NCBI GenBank assembly: GCA_030605835.1
Contig: JAUWHO010000041.1
Span: forward strand, 1 to 43,711
Reading direction: 5' to 3'
Source: Candidatus Zixiibacteriota bacterium
Lineage (GTDB): Bacteria > Zixibacteria > MSB-5A5 > DG-27
Length of the DNA stretch: 43,711 nucleotides
Shown: positions 7,808-16,587 of the stretch, one piece after another
Position numbering within the stretch: position 1 is the stretch's first letter
How the letters are laid out: every line of letters begins with the position of its first letter
Notes under the pieces: generated by a model
The model's database searches: none
Told to the model about the DNA's origin: nothing
Seen by the model: only the letters and a program-made list of their open reading frames with translations
Position numbers and translations under genes: made by a program

Positions 7808-9055
7808 ATGTGGGCATTAAAGGAAGTCGATCCGGAAATATATGAGGCCATAAAGGGGGAGATGGAGCGGGAGGCCACGAAGTTGGAGCTTATCGCCTCC
7901 GAGAATTTCGTCAGCAAGGCGGTGTTGGAGACCGCCGGCTGTGTGATGACGAACAAATACGCGGAGGGGTATCCGAAAAAACGCTACTACGGAGGTTGCG
8001 AGTTTGTGGACATCGGGGAGGAGCTGGCCCGACAGAGGGCCAAAGAGCTTTTCGGGTGTGAGCACGTCAACGTCCAGCCCCACTCCGGCTCCCAGGCAAA
8101 CATGGGAGTGTACTTCGCGGTCTTAAAGCCGGGTGATACCATCTTCGGTTTGAATCTCTCCCACGGCGGACATCTCACCCACGGTCATCCCGTCAACTTC
8201 TCAGGAAAATTCTTCAACGTCATTCAATACGGGGTGGACAAGGAGACTGAGCTCATCGACTTCGAGGAGTTGAGGAAGCTGGCAAAGGAGCACCAACCGA
8301 AAATGATAATCGCCGGCGCCTCCGCCTATCCCCGGATCATGGAATATGAGCCTTTCCGAGAGATCTGCGATGAGGTCGGCGCCTATCTGGTGGCGGACAT
8401 CGCTCATATCGCCGGACTGATCATCGCCGGACTTCATCCCTCCCCGATCCCGGTCTCCGATTTCGTCACCACCACCACCCACAAGACTTTGAGGGGACCC
8501 CGTGGGGGCATGATCATGTGTAAGAAAAAATATGCCAAGGAGCTCGACCGCGAGGTGATGCCGGGAATTCAGGGGGGACCTTTGATGCACATCATCGCCG
8601 CCAAGGCGGTGGCTCTAAAAGAGGCCATGGAGCCGGACTTCAAGGAATATCAGAAACAGATCGTCAAAAACGCCAAGGCCATGGCGGAGGCTTTAATGGA
8701 GGCGGGACTGGAGTTGGTCTCCGGAGGCACCGACACCCATCTGATACTTGTAAAACTCTTCAACAAGAATCTGACCGGAAAGGTGGTGGAAGAGACTCTG
8801 GATCGGGCCGGAATTACTGTGAACAAAAACACCGTCCCCTTCGACCCCCAGAAACCTTTCGTCACATCCGGCATCCGCCTCGGCACCCCGGCTCTGACCA
8901 CCCGCGGCATGAAGGAGCCGGAGATGCGCCAGATCGCAAAATGGATCGTAGAGATCATCGACAATATCGAGAATGAGGAGATCTGCGAGAGAGTCAGAGG
9001 AGAAGTCATCGATCTGTGCAAGGGGTTCCCCCTCTACGAGGGCCTGATGGATTAG
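7808..9055 (+). CDS. glyA: Serine hydroxymethyltransferase
   Basis: A 415-residue PLP enzyme converting serine and tetrahydrofolate to glycine and methylene-tetrahydrofolate. It has [10 protein letters not shown] (27-36), the ADIAH box (Asp197, His200) and the PLP lysine Lys226 in [14 protein letters not shown]. An in-frame TTG exists at 7796, but ATG 7808 is preferred because TTGGAG ends 6-7 bases before it. A weak TTGACA (7759) upstream could be part of a promoter, but no good -10 was found. It begins a plus-strand block running to nrdR. Confidence 0.96.
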   Translation: MWALKEVDPEIYEAIKGEMEREATKLELIASENFVSKAVLETAGCVMTNKYAEGYPKKRYYGGCEFVDIGEELARQRAKELFGCEHVNVQPHSGSQANMGVYFAVLKPGDTIFGLNLSHGGHLTHGHPVNFSGKFFNVIQYGVDKETELIDFEELRKLAKEHQPKMIIAGASAYPRIMEYEPFREICDEVGAYLVADIAHIAGLIIAGLHPSPIPVSDFVTTTTHKTLRGPRGGMIMCKKKYAKELDREVMPGIQGGPLMHIIAAKAVALKEAMEPDFKEYQKQIVKNAKAMAEALMEAGLELVSGGTDTHLILVKLFNKNLTGKVVEETLDRAGITVNKNTVPFDPQKPFVTSGIRLGTPALTTRGMKEPEMRQIAKWIVEIIDNIENEEICERVRGEVIDLCKGFPLYEGLMD

Positions 9056-9086
9056 ACTGGAGAGTCGCCTGAAGAGGAGTGAAACC

Positions 9087-9392
9087 ATGCTGGCAAATTT
9101 TTCCATAATCCCTCTGGGAGGTGGAGCGAGCGTCTCCAAATATGTTGCCAAGGTGGTCGACATCGTGGATAGAAGCGGTTTGAACTACCAGTTGACATCT
9201 ATGGGAACTTCGGTGGAGGGAAATTGGGACGAGGTCATGGGGTTGATAAAGAAGTGCCACAACGCCACCCGCAGGCTGGTGCCGCGGGTCTACACCGTCA
9301 TCACCATCGACGACCGCAGAGGAGCGAAGGGGCGCCTGACCGGCAAGGTGAAGTCAGTGGAGAGGGTTTTGAAGCGGGAAGTCAGAAAGTAG
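9087..9392 (+). CDS. MTH1187/YkoF-type thiamine-binding protein
   Basis: A 101-residue protein of the MTH1187 (formerly DUF77) family: LANFSIIPLGGGASVSKYVA, LTSMGTSVEGNWDEVM and RVYTVITIDDRRG are characteristic. Members form small ferredoxin-like-fold tetramers, and some bind thiamine; the physiological role is not settled. A GAGGAGTG site precedes the ATG. The genes from here to the SAM hydrolase-like gene are tightly packed. Confidence 0.85.
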   Translation: MLANFSIIPLGGGASVSKYVAKVVDIVDRSGLNYQLTSMGTSVEGNWDEVMGLIKKCHNATRRLVPRVYTVITIDDRRGAKGRLTGKVKSVERVLKREVRK

Positions 9393-9407
9393 ATCCTTCA
9401 GATCCGT

Positions 9408-9734
9408 ATGGAGACGACCGAGTTCATCGTAGTTCTGGTGACCTCCCCCTCCGAAGGAGAGGCCGAAAAACTGGCCGCCAGATTGGTGGAGGAAAAACTG
9501 GCAGCCTGTGTAAACATACTCCCGACCAGTTCCCTCTTTCGTTGGGAGGGGAAATTGAGCACGGAGAACGAGAGCTTGCTCATCATAAAGACCCGGCATT
9601 CTCTCTTCCACAATCTGGAAAAGCGGGTAAAAGAGCTCCACAGCTACCAGGTTCCGGAGATAATCGCCCTGCCGGTGGTTGCAGGCTCTAAAGACTATCT
9701 TGATTGGGTAGCAGAAAACCTTTCAGAAACCTGA
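9408..9734 (+). CDS. cutA: Divalent-cation tolerance protein CutA
   Basis: 108 residues, the normal CutA1 size. Family features are VTSPSEGEAEKLAARLVEEKLAACVNI, FRWEGKLSTENESLLIIKT and the SYQVPEIIALPV box. CutA forms a very stable trimer linked genetically to copper/divalent metal tolerance; the biochemical role is unsettled. Its stop codon overlaps the ATG of the next gene (ATGA-type overlap at 9734), implying translational coupling. Confidence 0.92.
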   Translation: METTEFIVVLVTSPSEGEAEKLAARLVEEKLAACVNILPTSSLFRWEGKLSTENESLLIIKTRHSLFHNLEKRVKELHSYQVPEIIALPVVAGSKDYLDWVAENLSET

Positions 9735-10153
9735 TGCAGACAAAGAAAATCACAGACGGGTTCGTGGTGAAGCTCGACAAGGAGGAGCAACTGGTCGACT
9801 CGTTGATCAAGTTCGCCCGACAGGAGAAGGTCGACTCCGGCAGTGTCGCCGGAATTGGCGCTGTCACCAACGTCACCCTGGGATATTTCGATAGAGAGCA
9901 AAAGAAATATCTGCAGAGGAAATTCGATGATGTCTACGAGCTGGTCTCTCTCTCCGGCAGCATCGCCACCATCAAGGGCGAGCCGATATTGCACCTTCAC
10001 ATCATCATCTCCGACAGGAATTACAAGGTCTATGCCGGGCATCTTTTCTCTGCCGAGGTGGCGGTCACAGGCGAGATATTCGTGAGGGCTTATCCGGAAC
10101 CACTCTTAAGGAAAAAGGACCCACAGTTCGGGCTCAACCTTTTGGATTTGTGA
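9734..10153 (+). CDS. PPC/DUF296-domain protein
   Basis: A 139-residue single-domain PPC (plant and prokaryote conserved, DUF296) protein: SGSVAGIGAVTNVTLGYFD, LSGSIATIKGEPILHLHIIISDRN and AGHLFSAEVAVTGEIFV. In plants this domain is attached to AT-hooks; bacterial stand-alone members form trimers, and the HLH...H residues resemble a metal site. Function is unknown. ATG 9734 overlaps the cutA stop, and the gene end overlaps the GTG start of the next gene. Confidence 0.82.
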   Translation: MQTKKITDGFVVKLDKEEQLVDSLIKFARQEKVDSGSVAGIGAVTNVTLGYFDREQKKYLQRKFDDVYELVSLSGSIATIKGEPILHLHIIISDRNYKVYAGHLFSAEVAVTGEIFVRAYPEPLLRKKDPQFGLNLLDL

Positions 10154-10947
10154 GTTCAAAGAAGAGATTCATCACCATCTTGACCGATTTCGGAGATACT
10201 GACAGTTACCTGACGGAACTGAAGGGAGTCATTCTCTCCATCAATCCAGAAGTGGAAATCGTGGAGGCGAGCCAGAAGGTTGAGGCGGGGAACATCCGCC
10301 AGGGGGCATATCTCTTGGGGAGATATTTTAGGTATTATCCGGAGGGGACAATCCATCTGGCGGTGGTGGATCCTGGAGTGGGGAGCAGAAGATCCCCGAT
10401 TCTCCTGGATACCGAGAGGTATTTTTTCGTTGGTCCCGACAATGGGGTTTTCTCTTATGTTCTGGAGGAGGAGAAGGCGGAGTTGGTAATCAAGTTAGCC
10501 AACAGCGAGTATCAGCTTCTCTCCGCTTCTCGGACCTTCGAGGGGAGGGATGTTTTCGCGCCGGCGGCCGCTTATCTTTCTTTGGGCGTCGACCCCCGGG
10601 AGTTCGGCCCAGAGCTTGACAAAGTCGAGACCCTAAAAATCCCCAAGCCAGAGGTAAGGGGAGAACAGATTGAAGGCGAAATCGTCCATATCGACCACTT
10701 CGGCAACGTGGTGACGAACATCCCCCTGGATTTGCTCAGCGAGCTTGGGCGTTTTGTCACCGTGAAGGTGAAAGGAAGAGCAATAAACAAGCTCGTAACG
10801 TCATATGAAGAGGGGAAGGACTGCGAGTTCTTCGTGATAACAGGAAGCGGGGGCACCCTGGAGATCTCGAGTTTCGGGAAAGATGCCGCCGGGAGACTCG
10901 ACATCTCCCCCGGGGACAAGGTCTACCTCACAGCCGAGAAGACCTGA
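10150..10947 (+). CDS. SAM hydroxide adenosyltransferase (DUF62) family protein
   Basis: A 265-residue member of the SAM hydrolase/chlorinase/fluorinase family, which splits S-adenosylmethionine into adenosine and methionine. The N-terminal LTDFGDTDSYLTELKG, VDPGVGSRR and FVGPDNGVFS boxes and the C-terminal HIDHFGNVVTNI box are clear. Of the Asp-Arg-His triad described for the hydroxide adenosyltransferases, Asp84 and Arg91 are kept, but the His of the TFHGRD motif is Glu131 (TFEGRD, codon GAG). The start is GTG, overlapping the previous stop by four bases. No halide-specific features can be judged here. The family is firm; catalytic activity is uncertain. Confidence 0.85.
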   Translation: MSSKKRFITILTDFGDTDSYLTELKGVILSINPEVEIVEASQKVEAGNIRQGAYLLGRYFRYYPEGTIHLAVVDPGVGSRRSPILLDTERYFFVGPDNGVFSYVLEEEKAELVIKLANSEYQLLSASRTFEGRDVFAPAAAYLSLGVDPREFGPELDKVETLKIPKPEVRGEQIEGEIVHIDHFGNVVTNIPLDLLSELGRFVTVKVKGRAINKLVTSYEEGKDCEFFVITGSGGTLEISSFGKDAAGRLDISPGDKVYLTAEKT

Positions 10948-10977
10948 ATGATCTTTAACTGATGAAACAGAGCTACC

Positions 10978-11529
10978 ATGGCCGATGACCTTCGCCCAAA
11001 TCCCGGTGTGATATCTGAAAAAAGCAAGCTGTCGAAAACCACCCCGAGGCAGCGCCCCAGCTGGGATCAGTATTTCATGATGATGGCCCACCTGGTCTCC
11101 ACCCGTTCCACCTGCCTGCGGAGACAGGTGGGAGCGGTGATCGTCAAGGACAAGAGGCTGCTGGCGACCGGATACAACGGTGCCCCCAAGGGGTTGCCGC
11201 ATTGCTTGGAGATCGGCTGCCTGCGGGAGGAATTGCAGGTGCCTGCCGGGGAGAGACACGAGCTCTGTCGAGCCACCCACGCCGAGCAAAACGCCATCGC
11301 CCAGGCGGCCTCCTTCGGGGTCTCCGTGAAGGCAGCCACCATCTACACCACCTGTCAGCCCTGCAGCCTCTGCGCCAAGCTCTTGATCAACTCCGGAATT
11401 GCGGCCATCAAAAGCTGCGGCGACTATCCCGACCAGATGGCCCAAGAGATGCTCTCCCAGGCGGGGATCAGAGTGGAGAAAATCGAGCTGGACAAAGATA
11501 GCCTCAAAAGAACTTTCGAGGGGAGATGA
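10978..11529 (+). CDS. dCMP/cytidylate deaminase (ComEB-like)
   Basis: A 183-residue zinc deaminase. The zinc-site residues are His101 and Glu103 in THAEQNAI, with Cys129 and Cys132 in [18 protein letters not shown] is the typical dCMP deaminase substrate region. It would deaminate dCMP to dUMP for dTTP synthesis. The ATG of nrdR lies one base after the stop, so deoxynucleotide supply and its regulator are linked in one transcript. Confidence 0.9.
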   Translation: MADDLRPNPGVISEKSKLSKTTPRQRPSWDQYFMMMAHLVSTRSTCLRRQVGAVIVKDKRLLATGYNGAPKGLPHCLEIGCLREELQVPAGERHELCRATHAEQNAIAQAASFGVSVKAATIYTTCQPCSLCAKLLINSGIAAIKSCGDYPDQMAQEMLSQAGIRVEKIELDKDSLKRTFEGR

Positions 11530-11530
11530 G

Positions 11531-12286
<756 letters not shown>

Positions 12287-12317
12287 CCGATCAGAACTTG
12301 CGCCTCCCGCTTGTCAG

Positions 12318-13055
12318 ATGGAGAAGAAAAAGGCAGAGCCGATGTCCTTTCTGGACCACTTAGAGGAGCTCCGCTTCAGGATAATAAAGTGCCTGGTATC
12401 GATACTGGTCCTCGCCATCGCAGCTTACGTTTTCTCGGACGAGATCTATTCGATTCTCCAGATACCCCTTTACAAAGCAGTGCCGGACATCAAGCTCCAC
12501 TATTTCAAGGTCACCGAGGGCTTCACGATTCGGGTCAAGATGTCGCTTCTGGCGGGAGTGATCGTGTCGGTGCCGGTCATACTGTATCAGATCTGGCAGT
12601 TTCTGGTTCCGGGTCTTTACGAGCGGGAAAAGAAGCTGGTGGTGCCGGTGGTGTTCGCCGGGACTATTTTTTTTCTCCTGGGAGCTCTCTTCTGTTTCTT
12701 CGTAGTGTTGCCCCGAGCAATAATTTTCTTAAGCAGTGTCGCCTTCGAGGGGCTGGAAGCGACCTGGATGATTCAGGAGTATTTCAGCTTCATGATGCGA
12801 ATGATCCTGGCCTTCGGGGTCGCCTTTGAGCTGCCGATAGTCTGCTTCTTTCTGGGACAGGTAGGGATAATCGACTCCAGGCTTATGGCTAGGGGGAGAC
12901 GATACGCCCTGGTTGCAATTGTGCTCTCGGCGGCCCTCATCACCCCCCCGGACATCTTCTCCCAGGTGGTGTTGGCCGTTCCAGTGTATCTCTTGTATGA
13001 ATTGAGTATCCTGGTGGTGAAGCTCACCGGCCGGAAATCGCGGGAAGTGGTCTGA
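12318..13055 (+). CDS. tatC: Sec-independent translocase TatC
   Basis: A 245-residue inner-membrane protein with six predicted membrane segments. TatC hallmarks are SFLDHLEELRFRI near the N-terminus, the FKVTEGF periplasmic box, PVILYQIWQFLVPGLYEREKK and FGVAFELPIV with the downstream LITPPD loop. It is the signal-peptide receptor of the twin-arginine system, which exports folded proteins. No tatA/tatB gene is adjacent. The Shine-Dalgarno sequence is poor. Confidence 0.95.
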   Translation: MEKKKAEPMSFLDHLEELRFRIIKCLVSILVLAIAAYVFSDEIYSILQIPLYKAVPDIKLHYFKVTEGFTIRVKMSLLAGVIVSVPVILYQIWQFLVPGLYEREKKLVVPVVFAGTIFFLLGALFCFFVVLPRAIIFLSSVAFEGLEATWMIQEYFSFMMRMILAFGVAFELPIVCFFLGQVGIIDSRLMARGRRYALVAIVLSAALITPPDIFSQVVLAVPVYLLYELSILVVKLTGRKSREVV

Positions 13056-13073
13056 ATTTTCCTCAAAGAATTC

Positions 13074-13101
13074 TTGACAAGAGGGTCTGGGAGCTTCTAA
13101 T
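13074..13101 (+). promoter_or_regulatory. Sigma70-type promoter for the UbiA gene
   Basis: TTGACA (13074-13079), 16-base spacer, TCTAAT (13096-13101), 33 bases before the downstream ATG. Confidence 0.6.
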
Positions 13102-13133
13102 TTGGACGACATCGTATTTTCTATTGAGGAGAC

Positions 13134-14063
13134 ATGAAAGAAGGTAAATTTAAAGACTGGCTGGCAGCTCCGAGGCTTCCTTTTCTGACGGCCAGTATAG
13201 TTCCGGTGATTTTCGGCACCGCCCTGGCGTGGCAGCGGACCGGGGAATTCAATCCCCTCTATTTCTTCCTTACGTTAGTCGGGGTCTGCCTGGCCCAGAT
13301 GGGCGCAAATATGGCCAACGATTATTACGACCATAAGACCACCGATGATGACATAAACAAAAATCCCACCCCCTTCTCCGGCGGAAGCCGGGTGATTCAG
13401 GAGGGGAAGATCAAAGCCGCAAGCATCCTCAAGGCCTCCTTTCTCTGTTATGCATTGGGGGCGATAATCGCCCTTTATCTAAACAGCATCACCCCCGGGA
13501 ATTTCGTTTTGATTCTGGCTCTGGTCGGATTCCTCTCCGGTTTCCTCTACACCGCCACCCCGGTGATGTTCGGTTATCGGGGGCTTGGGGAGCCGCTGCT
13601 GGGATTGAACTTTGGAACTCTAACGGTGATCGGCGCCTACTTCGTTCAGACTCACACCTTCAGCTGGGAGGTCTTCTGGATTTCCTGGCCGATCTCGTTT
13701 CTGATCGTGGCGGTCTTATACATCAACCAGTTTCCGGACTACGAACCGGACAAGGCCGTTGACAAACGGCACTGGGTGGTCCGTCTGGGGAGGAAGAAGG
13801 CCACCTACGGTTACTACGCTTTGATATTCGGCAGCTACCTGTGGGTGATCGTCACCGTCATCATCGGAATTCTGACCCCGTTTGCCCTCATAGTCCTCGT
13901 AACCCTCCCGAAGGCCCTGAAGGCCAGCAAGATCTTACGGACAAGCTACGACAAGATCCTGGAGCTAATTCCCGCCAATGCCGCCACCGTTCAGGTGCAC
14001 TTGTTGATTGGGTTGCTTTTGTCTCTGGCTTGCGTCGTCGGGGGGCTAGTATTGCCGGGCTAG
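13134..14063 (+). CDS. UbiA-family prenyltransferase (MenA-like)
   Basis: A 309-residue polytopic membrane protein. The first Asp-rich motif is NDYYDHKTTDDD (residues 62-73). The second is in NQFPDYEPDKAVDK (about 201-214). The PTPFSGGSRVI segment resembles 1,4-dihydroxy-2-naphthoate octaprenyltransferase (MenA), so a menaquinone-type role is the best guess, but no other quinone genes are nearby and related UbiA enzymes cannot be excluded. The stop codon lies inside the palindrome at 14054-14073. Confidence 0.82.
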   Translation: MKEGKFKDWLAAPRLPFLTASIVPVIFGTALAWQRTGEFNPLYFFLTLVGVCLAQMGANMANDYYDHKTTDDDINKNPTPFSGGSRVIQEGKIKAASILKASFLCYALGAIIALYLNSITPGNFVLILALVGFLSGFLYTATPVMFGYRGLGEPLLGLNFGTLTVIGAYFVQTHTFSWEVFWISWPISFLIVAVLYINQFPDYEPDKAVDKRHWVVRLGRKKATYGYYALIFGSYLWVIVTVIIGILTPFALIVLVTLPKALKASKILRTSYDKILELIPANAATVQVHLLIGLLLSLACVVGGLVLPG

Positions 14064-14073
14064 TCAGCCCGGC
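14054..14073. repeat. Palindrome containing the prenyltransferase stop codon
   Basis: GCCGGGCT-AGTC-AGCCCGGC, a perfect 8-bp stem with a 4-base loop. The TAG stop of the upstream gene is at 14061-14063, inside it. No U-run follows. Confidence 0.65.
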
Positions 14074-14409
14074 CTATTCGGGTAAAACAAATACCTTGGC
14101 ATAGCCGGGGCATTCTTGCCCCGGAACCCGCCTGTTGGTCACGGATGCCCTCATCCGTGGCCTTTGGGTATCGGACAGGCCGTCTCATACGAGCCCCTGG
14201 CCGGCTCCCTTCGGACCCGTATGGACAGGAGTATGGCCTTCAGGTTTCCAAAAGAGGGCGTGACCGTGCGGCCGGTGCGAACGGTGTCGGGTTGGGTGGA
14301 CTATGAACCATGAACTATCAACCATGAAGCACCGACCGGCCGGGGCATTCTTGCCCCGGAACCCGCCTGTTGGTCACGGATGCCCTCGTCGGTGACCTTC
14401 TGGGTAAAT
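14064..14409. repeat. Repeat-filled convergent intergenic region
   Basis: 346 bases without a gene between convergent ubiA-like and GGDEF genes. It holds two copies of a roughly 58-bp unit (about 14103-14160 and 14338-14396). Each is a stem CCGGGGCA-TTCT-TGCCCCGG followed by CACGGATG-CCCT-CATCCGTG or a near copy. The first continues into a sequence shared with 35003-35070. A TGAACYA heptamer run (14301-14328) lies between. No promoter or RNA gene was recognised. Confidence 0.7.
14301..14328. repeat. TGAACYA heptamer run
   Basis: A short tandem run of the degenerate heptamer (A)TGAACYA, also with TCAACCA variants. Related runs occur at 30508-30544 and 35101-35129. Confidence 0.55.
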
Positions 14410-15336
14410 CTAATACTTCTTTCTCCTCTCCACCCCGAAGTTGGAGCCCGGCTTGGTCTTTAAGTATTTTTTCAAGTCCGCCAGCATGTGGGAGAGCTCC
14501 CCGATGTGGGAGAAGGAGGTTTCATCGCTTTTGACGACCGCGATCGTTAGGGTCAGAAGCGGAAACTGCTCCAAAACCCCGCGGCGATTTGACACTTCAA
14601 CATAGCCCCGCTTAAGATCCTCCGATTCGTAATGAGTCGCCACCAGGCGGTCGAAGGTGGAGAGGACATTCTCGCAGATCGGCTCGAACTCCTCCGACCC
14701 CACCACGAAGATGAAATCATCCCCCCCGATATGTCCCACAAACCCGTGCGGAGCCAGATCCCGCACCGTGTCCCTGAGGATCCGTGCCGTCATCTTGATG
14801 ACCTTGTCTCCGTACGAGTATCCGTAGTAATCGTTATAAGCTTTGAAATTGTCTAAATCGGCGTAGCAGGTTGCAAATCCCTCTCCGGCCTTCAGCCTCC
14901 GGGTGATGTCGGCCTCGATGGCAAAGTTGCCCGGCAAGCGGCTGGAGGGATTGACCCCCAAATCCCTCCTGCTGCGATTCATTGCCGCCTGCAGTCGGGT
15001 CTGGACAATCTGCCGCTCCCATTCGCCGCTGATGAGATCGTCCACCCCACAGGCAAACCCCTTCATGACGGTCTCCCTTTTGGGGGAGGGGACATAGAGC
15101 ACCAGTGGCACCAACTGTAAGGTCGGGTGCGTCTTCGCGGCCTCTATGATCGACAACAGCGTGGCGCACTCCTGGTTGCAGGCGACCACGACCAAATCGA
15201 GATTCAGCCGGCGATGGAGTTCGAGCAACGCCGGCAGGTTTTCGAAGTGATGAAAAAGGTGCTCCCCGGGGGGGAAGGCTTCCTTCAGTCTCTGCTCGAT
15301 ATCGATCTCTCTCTGGCAGAGGGCAACATTCAGCAT
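14410..15336 (-). CDS. REC-like/GGDEF-domain protein, putative diguanylate cyclase
   Basis: 308 residues. Residues 1-120 look like a receiver (REC) fold without clear acidic-pocket and phospho-Asp motifs. Residues about 125-300 form a GGDEF domain with YADLDNFKAYND (metal-binding Asp160/Asp162 region) and the signature as GGDDF (204-208). GGDDF instead of GG(D/E)EF leaves activity uncertain; it may bind or make cyclic-di-GMP. ATG 15336 overlaps the xerD stop (TGATG), indicating coupling. No EAL domain is seen. Confidence 0.8.
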   Translation of the reverse strand: MLNVALCQREIDIEQRLKEAFPPGEHLFHHFENLPALLELHRRLNLDLVVVACNQECATLLSIIEAAKTHPTLQLVPLVLYVPSPKRETVMKGFACGVDDLISGEWERQIVQTRLQAAMNRSRRDLGVNPSSRLPGNFAIEADITRRLKAGEGFATCYADLDNFKAYNDYYGYSYGDKVIKMTARILRDTVRDLAPHGFVGHIGGDDFIFVVGSEEFEPICENVLSTFDRLVATHYESEDLKRGYVEVSNRRGVLEQFPLLTLTIAVVKSDETSFSHIGELSHMLADLKKYLKTKPGSNFGVERRKKY

Positions 15337-16274
15337 CACTTCCCTCTCCTGTGGTAGTCTCTTTCTCTGGGGTGGAAGGTGCGATGGACCTCTTTGAGGT
15401 ATTCTCTATCGAGGTGAGTGTAAATCTCGGTGGTGGATATGTCTTCGTGTCCCAGCATCTCCTGCACCGCTCGCAGGTCTGCTCCTCCCTCTAAAAGATG
15501 AGTGGCGAAGGAGTGTCTCAAGGTGTGGGGATGAACGTTCTTTCCGATTTTCGCCATGGAGGCGTATTTTTTGACGATGTTGAAAAGCCCCATGCGGGTG
15601 AGCTTACCCCCCAGGCGATTCAGAAATAGAGATTCGCTCTTTCGACCTCGGAGCAGAAGCGGCCTCGATTCCGAGAGGTATCTGTCTATCTGCCTCCAGC
15701 AAGATCTTCCTGCCGGGACCAATCTCTCCCTGGAGCCCTTGCCGAAGAGGCGGATAAACTCAATCTCCGGGAATAGGTCTTCAGTGGTGAGATTCGCCAC
15801 CTCCGATATGCGAGCGCCGGTGGCGTAAAGGGTCTCAAGAACGGCTCGGTCCCGGAGGCCGTACTTCTCCCTCAGATTCGGCTTGCTCAAGATCTCTATG
15901 ATTTCCTCGACCGTCAATATGCCCGGGGGTTTGCGGACGATCTTGGGGGAGGCGACCTCGGAGAAAGGATAGCTGTCCAAGGCACCCTCCAACACCAGAA
16001 ATCTGTATAAGGACTTTATTGCCGATAAGGCCTGAGCGATGCTCGCCGGAGACAGACCTTCATGATAGAGTTGGGTCAAAAAGGAGGTCAAATCTTGGGG
16101 CCCCACCTGCTTGAGCCCCTTGCCTCGATCAGTCTCTAAGAAGAGGCAAAAACGGGAACAGGACTTGAGGTAGGCAAGGGCGGTATTTCCGGAAAGTCCC
16201 CTCTCTAAGAGTAAAAAATCTTGAAACTGTTTGAGTATTTCGCTCTGAGGGGCGAGGGTTGTTACCTCCGACAT
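15336..16274 (-). CDS. xerD: Tyrosine recombinase XerC/XerD
   Basis: A 312-residue tyrosine recombinase with the N-terminal SAM-like core-binding domain (about 10-100) and the catalytic domain. The full catalytic set is visible: Arg155 (TGARISEV), Lys179 (GKGSRERLVP), His250 and Arg253 (HPHTLRHSFATHLLEGG), His276 (LGHEDISTTEIY) and Tyr285. Size and motifs fit chromosome-dimer resolution XerD/XerC. It lacks the extra helix insert expected of integron integrases, so it is not taken as the integrase for the cassette at 1859. A near-consensus promoter lies 30 bases upstream. Confidence 0.92.
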   Translation of the reverse strand: MSEVTTLAPQSEILKQFQDFLLLERGLSGNTALAYLKSCSRFCLFLETDRGKGLKQVGPQDLTSFLTQLYHEGLSPASIAQALSAIKSLYRFLVLEGALDSYPFSEVASPKIVRKPPGILTVEEIIEILSKPNLREKYGLRDRAVLETLYATGARISEVANLTTEDLFPEIEFIRLFGKGSRERLVPAGRSCWRQIDRYLSESRPLLLRGRKSESLFLNRLGGKLTRMGLFNIVKKYASMAKIGKNVHPHTLRHSFATHLLEGGADLRAVQEMLGHEDISTTEIYTHLDREYLKEVHRTFHPRERDYHRRGK

Positions 16275-16303
16275 TCAGATCACCGCTTTCGACAGCCTTA
16301 CGT

Positions 16304-16332
16304 ATCATAACGACAACTCCACCGTTTGTCAA
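16304..16332 (-). promoter_or_regulatory. Sigma70-type promoter for xerD and the GGDEF gene
   Basis: On the minus strand: TTGACA (16332-16327), 17-base spacer, TATGAT (16309-16304). The predicted start leaves a leader of roughly 20-25 bases before the xerD ATG at 16274. Confidence 0.75.
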
Positions 16333-16530
16333 AATAAAAATGCCGGCGCCAGGAAGAGGCCGGTGCTCTCTGGCTGGAAGAGGAGAGCAGGGCAGCTGCG
16401 GTTGCCGGGCCCAAGCGACCCGAGCAGTCGCACTTGCCCCACGCAAAGACAGAGGCGGCGTTAGAATTGGAGCGAAGAGAATCTGCGGACTTGTTGCCTT
16501 TCTGAGAGCCGATTTGCGGAGCTTTCTGGC
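16333..16530. other. GC-rich structured intergenic segment, possible small RNA
   Basis: This is the unexplained part of the 313-base gap upstream of xerD. On the minus strand it begins just after a strong terminator and ends with inverted CCGGC/GCCGG arms followed by ATTTTTATTTT (about 16356-16331), which looks like another terminator. Inside are local stems such as TGCTCTC...GAGAGCA. It matches no RNA family I can recall (signal recognition particle, RNase P and tmRNA motifs are absent). No promoter for it was found. Confidence 0.25.
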
Positions 16531-16566
16531 AAAAAAGAATGCCAGTGCCTTCTGACACTGGCATTC
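16531..16566 (-). terminator. Intrinsic terminator of the sorting-domain gene
   Basis: Perfect 11-bp stem GAATGCCAGTG (16537-16547)/CACTGGCATTC (16556-16566), loop 8, followed on the minus strand by TTTTTT (16536-16531). It lies 22 bases past the stop of the 16588-17538 gene. Confidence 0.85.
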
Positions 16567-16587
16567 AACATCCGCAGGTAAATAGTC

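Noticed and set aside
12311-12829. 172-codon frame overlapping tatC
   Set aside because: Same strand, different frame; tatC is clear, and this frame has no family resemblance or ribosome-binding site.
15336-16274. XerD-like recombinase as the integrase for the cassette at 1859
   Set aside because: It has the size and motifs of housekeeping Xer proteins, lacks the additional integron-integrase region as far as can be judged, is 11 kb away, and is coupled to a GGDEF gene.
16333-16530. 6S RNA call for the structured gap
   Set aside because: A short CTCGGG-like stretch in the middle is suggestive, but I could not build the long two-armed stem with a central bubble that defines 6S RNA.
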